Under the pieces are notes generated by a model. The model had not been told where the DNA came from, did not search any database, and worked only from the letters and a program-made list of their open reading frames with translations. Below, piece by piece: positions 5,402 to 10,793 of a stretch of DNA of 10,793 bases (position 1 is the stretch's first letter; each line of letters opens with the position of its first letter). Position numbers and translations under genes: made by a program. Source of the DNA: Acidobacteriaceae bacterium (GTDB lineage Bacteria > Acidobacteriota > Terriglobia > Terriglobales > Acidobacteriaceae); contig PMSZ01000205.1 of NCBI GenBank assembly GCA_003168235.1, positions 1 through 10,793 of the forward strand. The letters run 5' to 3'.

Positions 5402-6165
5402 TGGACAGGACGGCCAGCGCTCCTCGCATTGCTGTACCAGTGCCGCATTCCGGCGATCGCGAATATGCCGAGCGCGCGCTGCCGCAATATTTAGACGCCG
5501 TGCGCGAGGCTGGTGGAGAGCCGGTGCGCATTGAACTGGATCTGACGCCCTCTGAAGTGATGAAGCAGATCGAGGATTGCGACGGCATTTTGCTGCCCGG
5601 GAGCCGGGCGGATGTCGATCCGCAGAAGTACGGTGAGGCGACGCATGAGAAGACGGCTCCGGCCGATCCCAAGCGCGACCGGGTAGATAGAGTGCTGTTG
5701 CAGGACGCTTACGATTTGCACAAACCCGTGCTCGGCATCTGCTATGGATTGCAGTCGTTGAATGTGTACCGGGCGGGGACGCTGGTGCAGCACATTGAGT
5801 CGGTCATCAATCACAGCCCAGGACGCGGAGTAGCGAACGCGCACAGTGTGGACGTCGCTCCGGGGTCGAAGCTGGCGGGGATATTGGGAGCATCCGCGGG
5901 TGGTGGCAAAACGCTGCCTGTGAATTCTTCGCATCATCAGTCGGCGGACGCGGTCGGCGATGGGCTGCGCGTGGTGGCGCGTTCGGTCGAAGATGGAGTG
6001 ATCGAAGCTGTCGAAGGGACTGCGCCGGGACATTTTTTGCTGGCCGTGCAGTGGCATCCGGAGCGGAGTGTGCGCGATGAGCCACGGTTGGCCGAGCCGG
6101 CGAGGGCGATCTTCCGCGCTTTTATTGAGGCGGCCCGAGAGCGGGCGCGGGTGCAGCCGGGCTAG
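5398..6165 (+). CDS. gamma-glutamyl-gamma-aminobutyrate hydrolase family protein (peptidase C26)
   Basis: A 255-residue class I glutamine amidotransferase-like hydrolase of the PuuD/peptidase C26 family, which splits gamma-glutamyl bonds such as that of gamma-glutamyl-GABA in putrescine breakdown. The catalytic triad can be placed as Cys115 in the nucleophile elbow GICYGLQSLNV and His220/Glu222 in VQWHPE. Other landmarks are DGILLPGSRADVDPQKYGE (62-80), the GTLVQHI segment and VNSSHHQSADAVGDGLRVVA (175-194). The usual CRG of the elbow is CYG here and the following GG is AG, a variation I associate with acidobacterial members. The substrate is not proven, and no putrescine genes are nearby. 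Length is normal for the family. Translation is coupled to the upstream membrane protein by the ATGA overlap. A second ATG follows immediately at 5401. Confidence 0.85.
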   Translation: MMDRTASAPRIAVPVPHSGDREYAERALPQYLDAVREAGGEPVRIELDLTPSEVMKQIEDCDGILLPGSRADVDPQKYGEATHEKTAPADPKRDRVDRVLLQDAYDLHKPVLGICYGLQSLNVYRAGTLVQHIESVINHSPGRGVANAHSVDVAPGSKLAGILGASAGGGKTLPVNSSHHQSADAVGDGLRVVARSVEDGVIEAVEGTAPGHFLLAVQWHPERSVRDEPRLAEPARAIFRAFIEAARERARVQPG

Positions 6166-6209
6166 TCCGGTTCGCGAGTTCCCGACGCGTGGTTGTCGCG
6201 AAGGTCACG

Positions 6210-6243
6210 CGCAGATCAGCACTCGCAGATCAGCGAATATAAT
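6210..6243 (+). promoter_or_regulatory. perfect -10 TATAAT preceded by an 11-bp direct repeat
   Basis: TATAAT lies at 6238-6243, about 48 nt before the GNAT start. Directly upstream CGCAGATCAGC occurs twice (6210-6220 and 6224-6234, a 14-bp period), filling the place where a -35 would be; no -35 consensus is present. The repeat may bind an activator. The intergenic region 6166-6290 also holds TTCGCGA 6171-6177 / TCGCGAA 6196-6202, a 7-bp stem with an 18-nt loop and no T run. Confidence 0.45.
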
Positions 6244-6290
6244 CAACCTAACCTTGTCAGTTCACGAGGAAATTCTTCTCGCCGCTCCCA

Positions 6291-6770
6291 ATGTTAACCA
6301 TTCGCGACGCCACTATCGCCGATGCTGCCTTGATCAGAAGATTGATTGGGGAGCTCGCTACATTTGAGAAAGAGCCGGACGCGGTGCGAACGACTGCGGC
6401 TGACATAGCGCGGGACGGGTTCGGCGCGAGTCCGCAATTCCGCACCATCATTGCCGAGTGGGATGGAGCGCCCGCGGGCTTCGCATTGTTTTTTGATTAC
6501 TACTCGACGTGGCGAGGCGCTGGATTGTATCTGGAAGACCTTTATGTCTGTCCCGACTATCGCGGGCGCGGCATTGGAAGCGCGCTGCTGGCTCGGGTTG
6601 CGCGAGCAGCGGAGCAGGAACGGCGCAGCTTTGTGAAGTGGTCGGTGCTGGATTGGAATCAATCCGCGATCGAAATGTATAAGGCGCATGGGGCGGAGTT
6701 TCTCGACGAGTGGAGAACGGCGCTGCTATCGGGAGACGGCCTGCGAAGACTAACGGAGAAGGATTGCTGA
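6291..6770 (+). CDS. GNAT-family N-acetyltransferase
   Basis: A 159-residue GNAT acetyltransferase resembling the diamine (SSAT-like) branch, which moves acetyl from acetyl-CoA to an amine. It opens with the usual LTIRDATIADAALIRRLI strand and helix, has AEWDGAPAGFALFF (strands 2-3), GLYLEDLYVCPDYRGRGIGSALL with the acetyl-CoA pyrophosphate loop RGRGIG at 91-96, and WSVLDWNQSAIEMYKAHGAEF (118-137), where the Asn-Ile-Tyr helix carries the likely general-acid Tyr130. It ends after TGDGL-like SGDGLRRL. Full length. ATG 6291 is the natural start by family comparison, though no Shine-Dalgarno is at proper distance (GAGGAAA lies 18 nt away). The substrate is unknown; polyamines or amino acids are possible. 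It follows the C26 hydrolase after 125 bp with its own probable promoter. Confidence 0.88.
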   Translation: MLTIRDATIADAALIRRLIGELATFEKEPDAVRTTAADIARDGFGASPQFRTIIAEWDGAPAGFALFFDYYSTWRGAGLYLEDLYVCPDYRGRGIGSALLARVARAAEQERRSFVKWSVLDWNQSAIEMYKAHGAEFLDEWRTALLSGDGLRRLTEKDC

Positions 6771-6783
6771 GCGGAATCGGACA

Positions 6784-6820
6784 TATTAGTACAAGTATGA
6801 CAATACAAGTATGCGAGTGA
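6784..6820 (+). promoter_or_regulatory. duplicated start context and 7-codon mini-ORF before trmFO
   Basis: TACAAGTATG occurs at 6790-6799 and again at 6804-6813; the second copy contains the trmFO ATG. The first ATG (6797) opens a 7-codon frame (MTIQVCE) ending at TGA 6818-6820, overlapping the trmFO start in a different frame. TATTAG (6784-6789) and GACAAT (6799-6804) are -10-like hexamers placed 6-7 nt before the first and the second ATG respectively. No Shine-Dalgarno is present. Confidence 0.4.
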
Positions 6821-8178
6821 GAATCATTGGCGCAGGGCTGGCGGGAGCGGAAGCGGCGTGGCAGTGTGCGCGGCGCGGCGTTGCCGTTGAATTATTTGAA
6901 ATGCGGCCGGGGCGCTCCACGCCCGCGCACCAGACAGATGCTTTTGCGGAACTAGTCTGCTCCAACTCGCTGAAGTCGGAGAGCGAGAATACTGCGCCGT
7001 GGTTGCTGAAGGAAGAAATGCGGCGCGCCGGGTCGCTGCTGCTGGAGATCGCGCGGGAGACTGCGGTGCCTGCGGGGCATGCGCTGGCTGTGGATCGCGA
7101 TGAGTTTTCGCGCAAGGTGACGGACGCGATTTCACGGGAGCGGCTCATTACGATTCGGCGTGAAGAAGTCAGGACGGTTGAGGACGGTCAGTTCACGATT
7201 ATCGCCACCGGGCCGCTGACATCGGACGCGCTGTCGCGGGAGATTGTGCGGCTGAGTGCGGATCCCTCGCGGACTGGGGCCCAGAACAATCTATATTTTT
7301 ATGATTCGATCAGCCCGATTGTGGAGGCCGATTCGATCGACATGAGCAAGGTGTATCTGGCGGCGCGCTACGACAAGGGATCAGCCGATTATATCAATTG
7401 TCCGATGACGAAAGAGGAGTATGACCGGTTTTATGATGCGCTGCTGGCGGCACAATCAGTAGAGCAGAAAGACTGGGAAAACCTGAACTACTTTGAGAGC
7501 TGCCTGCCGATCGAAGAGATCGCGCGGCGGGGACGCGACACGCTGCGTTTCGGTCCGATGAAGCCGGTCGGGCTTAAGGATCCGCGCACGGGCAGGATTC
7601 CTTATGCGGCGGTGCAGTTGCGGCAGGAAAATCTGCGGGCCGATTCCTACAATCTGGTTGGTTTTCAGAACCATTTGAAATTTGGCGAGCAGGCGCGCGT
7701 GCTGAGTTTGATCCCAGGACTCGAAAACGCGCGATTTCTGCGCTTCGGGCAGATCCATCGCAACACGTATATCAACGCTCCGACGCTGGTTGGTCCGACA
7801 TTGCAAATGAAGGCGCATCCGCACGTGTTATTCGCCGGACAAATCTGCGGTGTTGAGGGCTACGTGGAATCGATTGCCACTGGGCTGATGGCGGGAATGA
7901 ATGCCGCGGCGCTGGTGGGCGGCGGGGAAGTGACTCCTCCGCCGCGAGCAACGGCGTTTGGCTCGCTCGTGCATTACATTACGAGGGCGGAGAGTAAGAA
8001 TTTTCAGCCGGCGAATATCACGTTCGATCTGCTGCCCGCGCTGGAGAAGAAAATCCGCGACCGGAAAGAACGTCATCGACTGCAGTGCGAGACGGCATTG
8101 CGCGAGTTCGATGGGTGGTATGAAGGGTGCTGCCGGCAGATTGACGATCCTCTCGCTGCGCCCGGGATCGCAAATTAA
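6811..8178 (+). CDS. trmFO: tRNA (uracil-5-)-methyltransferase TrmFO, folate-dependent
   Basis: A 455-residue flavoprotein that methylates U54 in the T-loop of tRNA using 5,10-methylenetetrahydrofolate as carbon donor and FAD as reductant; it is the alternative to SAM-dependent TrmA. The N-terminal FAD-binding motif is IIGAGLAGAEAAWQ (5-18). The characteristic ELVCSNSLKSE (47-57) provides Cys50, and YFESCLPIEEIARRG provides Cys231; these correspond to the two functional cysteines of characterised TrmFO (Cys53 and Cys226 in B. subtilis). Further landmarks are DYINCPMTKEEYDRF (193-207), RFGPMKPVGLKDPRTGRIPYAAVQLRQEN, and GQICGVEGYVESIATGLMAG near the second dinucleotide region. Length is typical (about 435-470). 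The start at 6811 matches the family N-terminus; no ribosome binding site is seen, so a leaderless mRNA is likely. Confidence 0.96.
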   Translation: MRVRIIGAGLAGAEAAWQCARRGVAVELFEMRPGRSTPAHQTDAFAELVCSNSLKSESENTAPWLLKEEMRRAGSLLLEIARETAVPAGHALAVDRDEFSRKVTDAISRERLITIRREEVRTVEDGQFTIIATGPLTSDALSREIVRLSADPSRTGAQNNLYFYDSISPIVEADSIDMSKVYLAARYDKGSADYINCPMTKEEYDRFYDALLAAQSVEQKDWENLNYFESCLPIEEIARRGRDTLRFGPMKPVGLKDPRTGRIPYAAVQLRQENLRADSYNLVGFQNHLKFGEQARVLSLIPGLENARFLRFGQIHRNTYINAPTLVGPTLQMKAHPHVLFAGQICGVEGYVESIATGLMAGMNAAALVGGGEVTPPPRATAFGSLVHYITRAESKNFQPANITFDLLPALEKKIRDRKERHRLQCETALREFDGWYEGCCRQIDDPLAAPGIAN

Positions 8179-8202
8179 CGGGAAGTCCTTGTTGTTTTTT
8201 TT

Positions 8203-8245
8203 CACGATTCGCATTAGGGTGCTGGGGTCAGAGTCGTGATGCGAA
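8203..8245 (+). repeat. crossed inverted repeats between trmFO and the DUF7544-like gene
   Basis: CACGA (8203-8207) is complementary to TCGTG (8234-8238), and the adjacent TTCGCAT (8208-8214) to ATGCGAA (8239-8245). The two pairings cross, as in a pseudoknot or a circularly permuted inverted repeat, rather than nesting in one hairpin. The element begins right after a run of eight T (8195-8202) and ends just before the ribosome binding site of the next gene. Confidence 0.35.
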
Positions 8246-8260
8246 AGGCGAGGTGCGTTG

Positions 8261-9379
8261 GTGCCGATTTCCGCCGTTGACTGCGTACAACCTGCTCTGC
8301 AGCACACGCGGGAGCAACTCTTCCGGCCGTTTCGGTTGGGGCAGTGGTCGCGGCTGGCGCTGGTTGGGATTCTGGCAGCGGAAATGCGGGCTGGCGGATG
8401 TAATTCCAACTTCGGCCGGTTCATGCACGGACCGAAAACATCTCCGCATAATCTTCCGTGGCATTTGCCGTTGGACCTGCCTTCTCTTAATTCACACATC
8501 TCGGAACATTTCGCGCAGATTGTTGGACTGATCGTGGTGGCAGTGTTTGCGCTGATGCTGCTGGCGTTCGTGTTTCTCTATATCAACAGCGTCTTCCGGT
8601 TCATCCTGTTCGACTCGGTTTTACGGCGGCACTGCTCGATTGGCGAGGGATGGCGAAGATGGCATCGCGCCGGAGCACGATTCTTTCTATGGCAGATCGT
8701 GTTCCAGATTTTCGCCTCGTTATTTCTGATGTTTCTGATTGGTGTGCCAGTGGCGCTGGCGCTGGCTGCGGGGTGGGCGACAGATCTGCGCGAACACGTT
8801 GGGCGACTGATTATCGGAGTCGTTCTGCTGGTGGGCGTGTTCCTGCTATTTCTTCTGACGGCCATCGTGGTGCAGGTACTAGCGAGAGATTTTCTGGTGC
8901 CAATCATGGCTCTGGAGGACCTTGATTTTGCCGACGGTTGGCACCGGCTACTGGGAATGATCCGGTTAGAGACCGGGAAATATGTTGTCTATCTACTGTT
9001 GAAGCTGGTGCTTGCCATCGCGGCCGCGATCCTGTTCGGCATCCTGGCGCTGGTCCCGGCGCTCTTTGTCGTCGTGCCGAGCGTGGCTGCGGTGCTGGCG
9101 GCCAGAGCTGCGGGGTTGGGATGGAGCGTGACCACCATCAGCCTGGCGATCTTACTCGGGACGCTACTGCTGCTTCTGCTGGTCTATCTGGTGGCACTGG
9201 TATGCGTACCGGCTACGGTATTTTTCCCGGCGTTTTCGATTTACTTCTTCGCTTCGCGCTATCCAAGACTTGACGCCCTGCTGAATCCGGCGCCCCCGGC
9301 TCCGGTGTCACCTCCGCTGCCCGAATCTCCGCCGCCGTTTGAAGCTCCTCCGCTGCCGCCTTCGCCCGAGCCGATCTAG
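8261..9379 (+). CDS. polytopic membrane protein, DUF7544-like, proline-rich tail
   Basis: A 372-residue inner-membrane protein. The opening ISAVDCVQPALQHTREQLFRPFRLGQWSRLA is typical of a family in Acidobacteriota that I believe is DUF7544 (related to glycerophosphodiester phosphodiesterase membrane domains); its function is unknown. It follows with a Gly/Asn-rich loop (45-80) and about six to seven hydrophobic segments near 86-109, 141-168, 183-207, 241-263, 264-282, 291-314 and 315-331. The last ~30 residues are proline-rich (NPAPPAPVSPPLPESPPPF and onward), reminiscent of TonB-like or spacer segments. GTG 8261 is chosen because GAGG (8250-8253) is 7 nt upstream; TTG 8258 is the alternative. 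It ends at TAG 9377-9379 inside a 13-bp tandem duplication. The order trmFO - this gene - exbD suggests one transcript, but no shared function is evident. Confidence 0.78.
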   Translation: MPISAVDCVQPALQHTREQLFRPFRLGQWSRLALVGILAAEMRAGGCNSNFGRFMHGPKTSPHNLPWHLPLDLPSLNSHISEHFAQIVGLIVVAVFALMLLAFVFLYINSVFRFILFDSVLRRHCSIGEGWRRWHRAGARFFLWQIVFQIFASLFLMFLIGVPVALALAAGWATDLREHVGRLIIGVVLLVGVFLLFLLTAIVVQVLARDFLVPIMALEDLDFADGWHRLLGMIRLETGKYVVYLLLKLVLAIAAAILFGILALVPALFVVVPSVAAVLAARAAGLGWSVTTISLAILLGTLLLLLLVYLVALVCVPATVFFPAFSIYFFASRYPRLDALLNPAPPAPVSPPLPESPPPFEAPPLPPSPEPI

Positions 9380-9397
9380 CGCAACGATCTAGCGCAA
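9372..9397 (+). repeat. 13-bp perfect tandem duplication over a stop codon
   Basis: CGATCTAGCGCAA at 9372-9384 is repeated exactly at 9385-9397. The first copy contains the stop codon of the upstream membrane protein (TAG 9377-9379). Most simply this is a recent slippage duplication that leaves the protein unchanged. Confidence 0.85.
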
Positions 9398-9415
9398 TGC
9401 TGTGGAACTTTCTTT

Positions 9416-9450
9416 CGCGCGAGGTGTCCAAGTGATTCAGGACACGCGCG
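9416..9450 (+). other. bulged hairpin between the membrane-protein gene and exbD
   Basis: CGCGC (9416-9420) and GTGTCC (9424-9429) pair with GGACAC (9440-9445) and GCGCG (9446-9450), giving 6 bp plus 5 bp with a 3-nt bulge (GAG) on one side and a 10-nt loop. No T run follows, so it is not a standard intrinsic terminator. It might end transcription with Rho, protect the 3' end, or shape the exbD leader. Confidence 0.5.
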
Positions 9451-9492
9451 TGCTCCTCCAGTTCAGGCGAACGGCCAAAGGGAGGAACGTTC

Positions 9493-9957
9493 ATGGGGTT
9501 CACGGCAGGCGCGGGGGGCGGTCCGTTTTCGACAGGTCCAAAAATGAACGTCACGCCGTTGATTGACGTTCTGCTCGTTCTCATCATTGTTTTCATGGTG
9601 GTTGTCATTGAGCAGCGGCCAAGCGGTTTGCAGGCTGAACTTCCGCATCCGGCCAATCCGAATGACCACTCAGTCCCGCCGCCGCAGCGGACGATCGTGA
9701 TTCAGATTCATTCGGCGAAGTTGCCGGCGGAGCATCCCCGGGTGATGGTGAATGAGGAAGCGGTGCCGTGGGACGATTTGCGTGATCGGCTGCGTGACAT
9801 TTTCGCCATTCGCGTTGAACGCATCGCTTACGTCGAGGCCGACGGGGGAATTGATTTTCAGGACGTCGCGGATGTAATTGCGGTTGCACGCATTGCAGGT
9901 GTTGAACGCGTGGGCCTGCTGACCGGAGACGGGAAGCATGCTCCGGCTGAGGGCTAG
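9493..9957 (+). CDS. exbD: ExbD/TolR-family biopolymer transport protein
   Basis: A 154-residue inner-membrane protein of the ExbD/TolR family, which with an ExbB/TolQ partner forms the proton-driven motor that energises outer-membrane transport or envelope stability. After a Gly-rich cytoplasmic N-terminus the segment PKMNVTPLIDVLLVLIIVFM holds the single membrane helix (about 20-39) and the essential Asp25 that carries protons. The rest (40-154) is the periplasmic domain, with the typical VMVNEEAVPWDDLRDRLRDIF and an RIAYVEADGGIDFQDVADVIAVAR block near the C-terminus. GGAGG (9481-9485) is 7 nt before ATG 9493. No exbB, tolQ or tonB is in the window, so the partner must be elsewhere. ExbD and TolR cannot be told apart from sequence alone. 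It converges with panC, whose stop lies 7 bp away. Confidence 0.9.
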   Translation: MGFTAGAGGGPFSTGPKMNVTPLIDVLLVLIIVFMVVVIEQRPSGLQAELPHPANPNDHSVPPPQRTIVIQIHSAKLPAEHPRVMVNEEAVPWDDLRDRLRDIFAIRVERIAYVEADGGIDFQDVADVIAVARIAGVERVGLLTGDGKHAPAEG

Positions 9958-9964
9958 AGTTGGT

Positions 9965-10793
9965 TCATAGTGTTGTCGCAGGGTGCGGATCAAGGACGAG
10001 GTTGTCGATCAAACGCGTAGAACCAACGTGGGCAGCGACGGCTACCAAAGTTTTTTCGGTTATTTGTTTGACGGGGTCGAGCGTGCCGGGATGGACGATC
10101 TCGAAATAGTCGAGCGCGACTTGCGGCTCGGCGGCGAAAGCTTCTTTGGCGGCGGAGATTAACTTTGCGGCAATCGTTTCGCCGTTTTCGAATTGCTGCC
10201 GCGCTTGCTGCAGTGAAAGCTGTAAAACGAGCGCGCGGTTGCGTTCCTCGGGGTTCAGATAGGCGTTACGCGAACTCATGGCGAGACCGTCGGGCTCGCG
10301 CACGATGGGGCAAGCGACAATTTCAACCGGGAAATTCAGGTCTTGCACCATGCGCTGGATGATGGCAAGTTGCGCGGCGTCTTTCTGACCAAAGAACGCG
10401 GCGTCGGGCTCGACGATGTTGAAGAGCTTGGCGACGATTGTGGTCACGCCGCGAAAATGGCCGGGGCGTGAGCGTCCATCAAGTTTGTCGCTCAAGCCCT
10501 CGACCACGACCCAGGTGACGGCGGGGTCGGGATAGATTTCATCGATCGCCGGGGCAAAGAGAATGTCGACGCCTTCATTTTCGAGCAGGCGGCGGTCGCG
10601 GTCGAACTGGCGCGGATATTTCGAAAAATCTTCCGTGGGGCCGAACTGGGTGGGGTTTACGAAGATGGATGCGGCAACCACGCGGCGACGGTTCTTGGCT
10701 GCGCGCACCAGCGAGAGGTGTCCTTCATGCAGAGCACCCATGGTTGGCACGAGACCCAAACCCGGTGCGAGGCTCGGCCGGGTGCTGCTTGCG
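9965..10793 (-). CDS. panC: pantothenate synthetase, 5' end outside window
   Basis: The minus strand encodes 275 residues of pantothenate synthetase, which joins pantoate and beta-alanine with ATP in coenzyme A biosynthesis (cytoplasm). The class I nucleotidyl-transferase motifs are clear: GLVPTMGALHEGHLSLV with the HxGH-like signature, FVNPTQFGPTEDFSKYPR, SRPGHFRGVTTIVAKLFNIV, the FGQKDAAQLAIIQRM segment, and REPDGLAMSSRNAYL with the KMSKS-like loop. The C-terminal small domain ends DYFEIVHPGTLDPV... to DNLVLDPHPATTL. The frame stays open to the window edge (10793), adding residues ending RPSLAPGLG before the first motif. The true start lies beyond, probably 10-20 codons away; the TTG at 10759 is an internal codon. 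The stop is TGA at 9967-9965. No terminator is visible between it and convergent exbD. No panB or panD is in the window. Confidence 0.95.
   Translation of the reverse strand, partial: ASSTRPSLAPGLGLVPTMGALHEGHLSLVRAAKNRRRVVAASIFVNPTQFGPTEDFSKYPRQFDRDRRLLENEGVDILFAPAIDEIYPDPAVTWVVVEGLSDKLDGRSRPGHFRGVTTIVAKLFNIVEPDAAFFGQKDAAQLAIIQRMVQDLNFPVEIVACPIVREPDGLAMSSRNAYLNPEERNRALVLQLSLQQARQQFENGETIAAKLISAAKEAFAAEPQVALDYFEIVHPGTLDPVKQITEKTLVAVAAHVGSTRLIDNLVLDPHPATTL

Noticed and set aside
6171..6202. TTCGCGA/TCGCGAA stem after the C26 hydrolase as a terminator
   Set aside because: Large 18-nt loop, no T run; the arms are near self-palindromic and may be chance.
8161..8202. Possible intrinsic terminator after trmFO (CCCG/CGGG stem, T8 run)
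   Set aside because: The stem is only 4 bp, begins inside the coding end and is separated from the T run by 12 nt; not convincing.
7828..8499. 223-codon minus-strand frame over the trmFO end and the next gene start
   Set aside because: Shadow of trmFO and the DUF7544-like gene; no plausible start signal or family.
1..10793. tRNA, rRNA, CRISPR, insertion sequence, phage or att site
   Set aside because: No cloverleaf, repeat-spacer array, transposase or integrase sequence was recognised on either strand by eye.

Overview
The window looks like chromosomal DNA from a soil-type Acidobacteriota (Terriglobia / Koribacter-like). This is an inference from gene content: a folate-dependent TrmFO, a DUF7544-type membrane protein, an orphan ExbD, and an ArsR / SRPBCC / DUF899 / DinB cluster whose proteins read like acidobacterial versions. 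No ribosomal RNA, tRNA, CRISPR array, insertion sequence or phage gene was seen. The replicon is ordinary in base use and has moderately high GC.

Left end (1-921) is a stretch of decayed genes. It opens with the last ~62 codons of dCTP deaminase (dcd), interrupted by an in-frame TAG. Directly after it comes an internal fragment of an M3-family oligoendopeptidase, reading in a different frame and lacking its catalytic half. A DUF4386 membrane protein (1037-1648) follows, behind two small hairpins, one of which covers its ribosome binding site. A minus-strand hypothetical gene (1741-2478) converges on it.

Middle (2479-5401): a 201-bp divergent intergenic region holds a strong sigma70-type promoter with a palindrome between its -35 and -10 boxes, plus helically phased CGATC repeats. 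From it runs a probable operon: a cysteine-free ArsR-family repressor, an SRPBCC/AHSA1 protein, a small CPAC membrane-anchored protein, a DUF899 thioredoxin-like protein with a CPSC motif, and a DinB-family four-helix metalloprotein. Internal genes have strong Shine-Dalgarno sequences, while the first gene appears leaderless. A reasonable but untested reading is a thiol- or redox-linked stress module under ArsR-family control. It is followed by a two-helix membrane protein coupled by an ATGA overlap to a class I glutamine amidotransferase-like hydrolase (peptidase C26).

Right part (6166-10793): a GNAT acetyltransferase, trmFO (tRNA m5U54 methylation), a DUF7544-like polytopic membrane protein with a proline-rich tail, an orphan exbD, and on the minus strand panC (pantothenate synthetase), whose 5' end runs off the window. 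exbD and panC converge with 7 bp between their stops. Several first-in-unit genes (2478-, 2680+, perhaps 5099+ and 6811+) have a -10-like hexamer 6-7 nt before ATG and no usable Shine-Dalgarno, suggesting leaderless transcripts.
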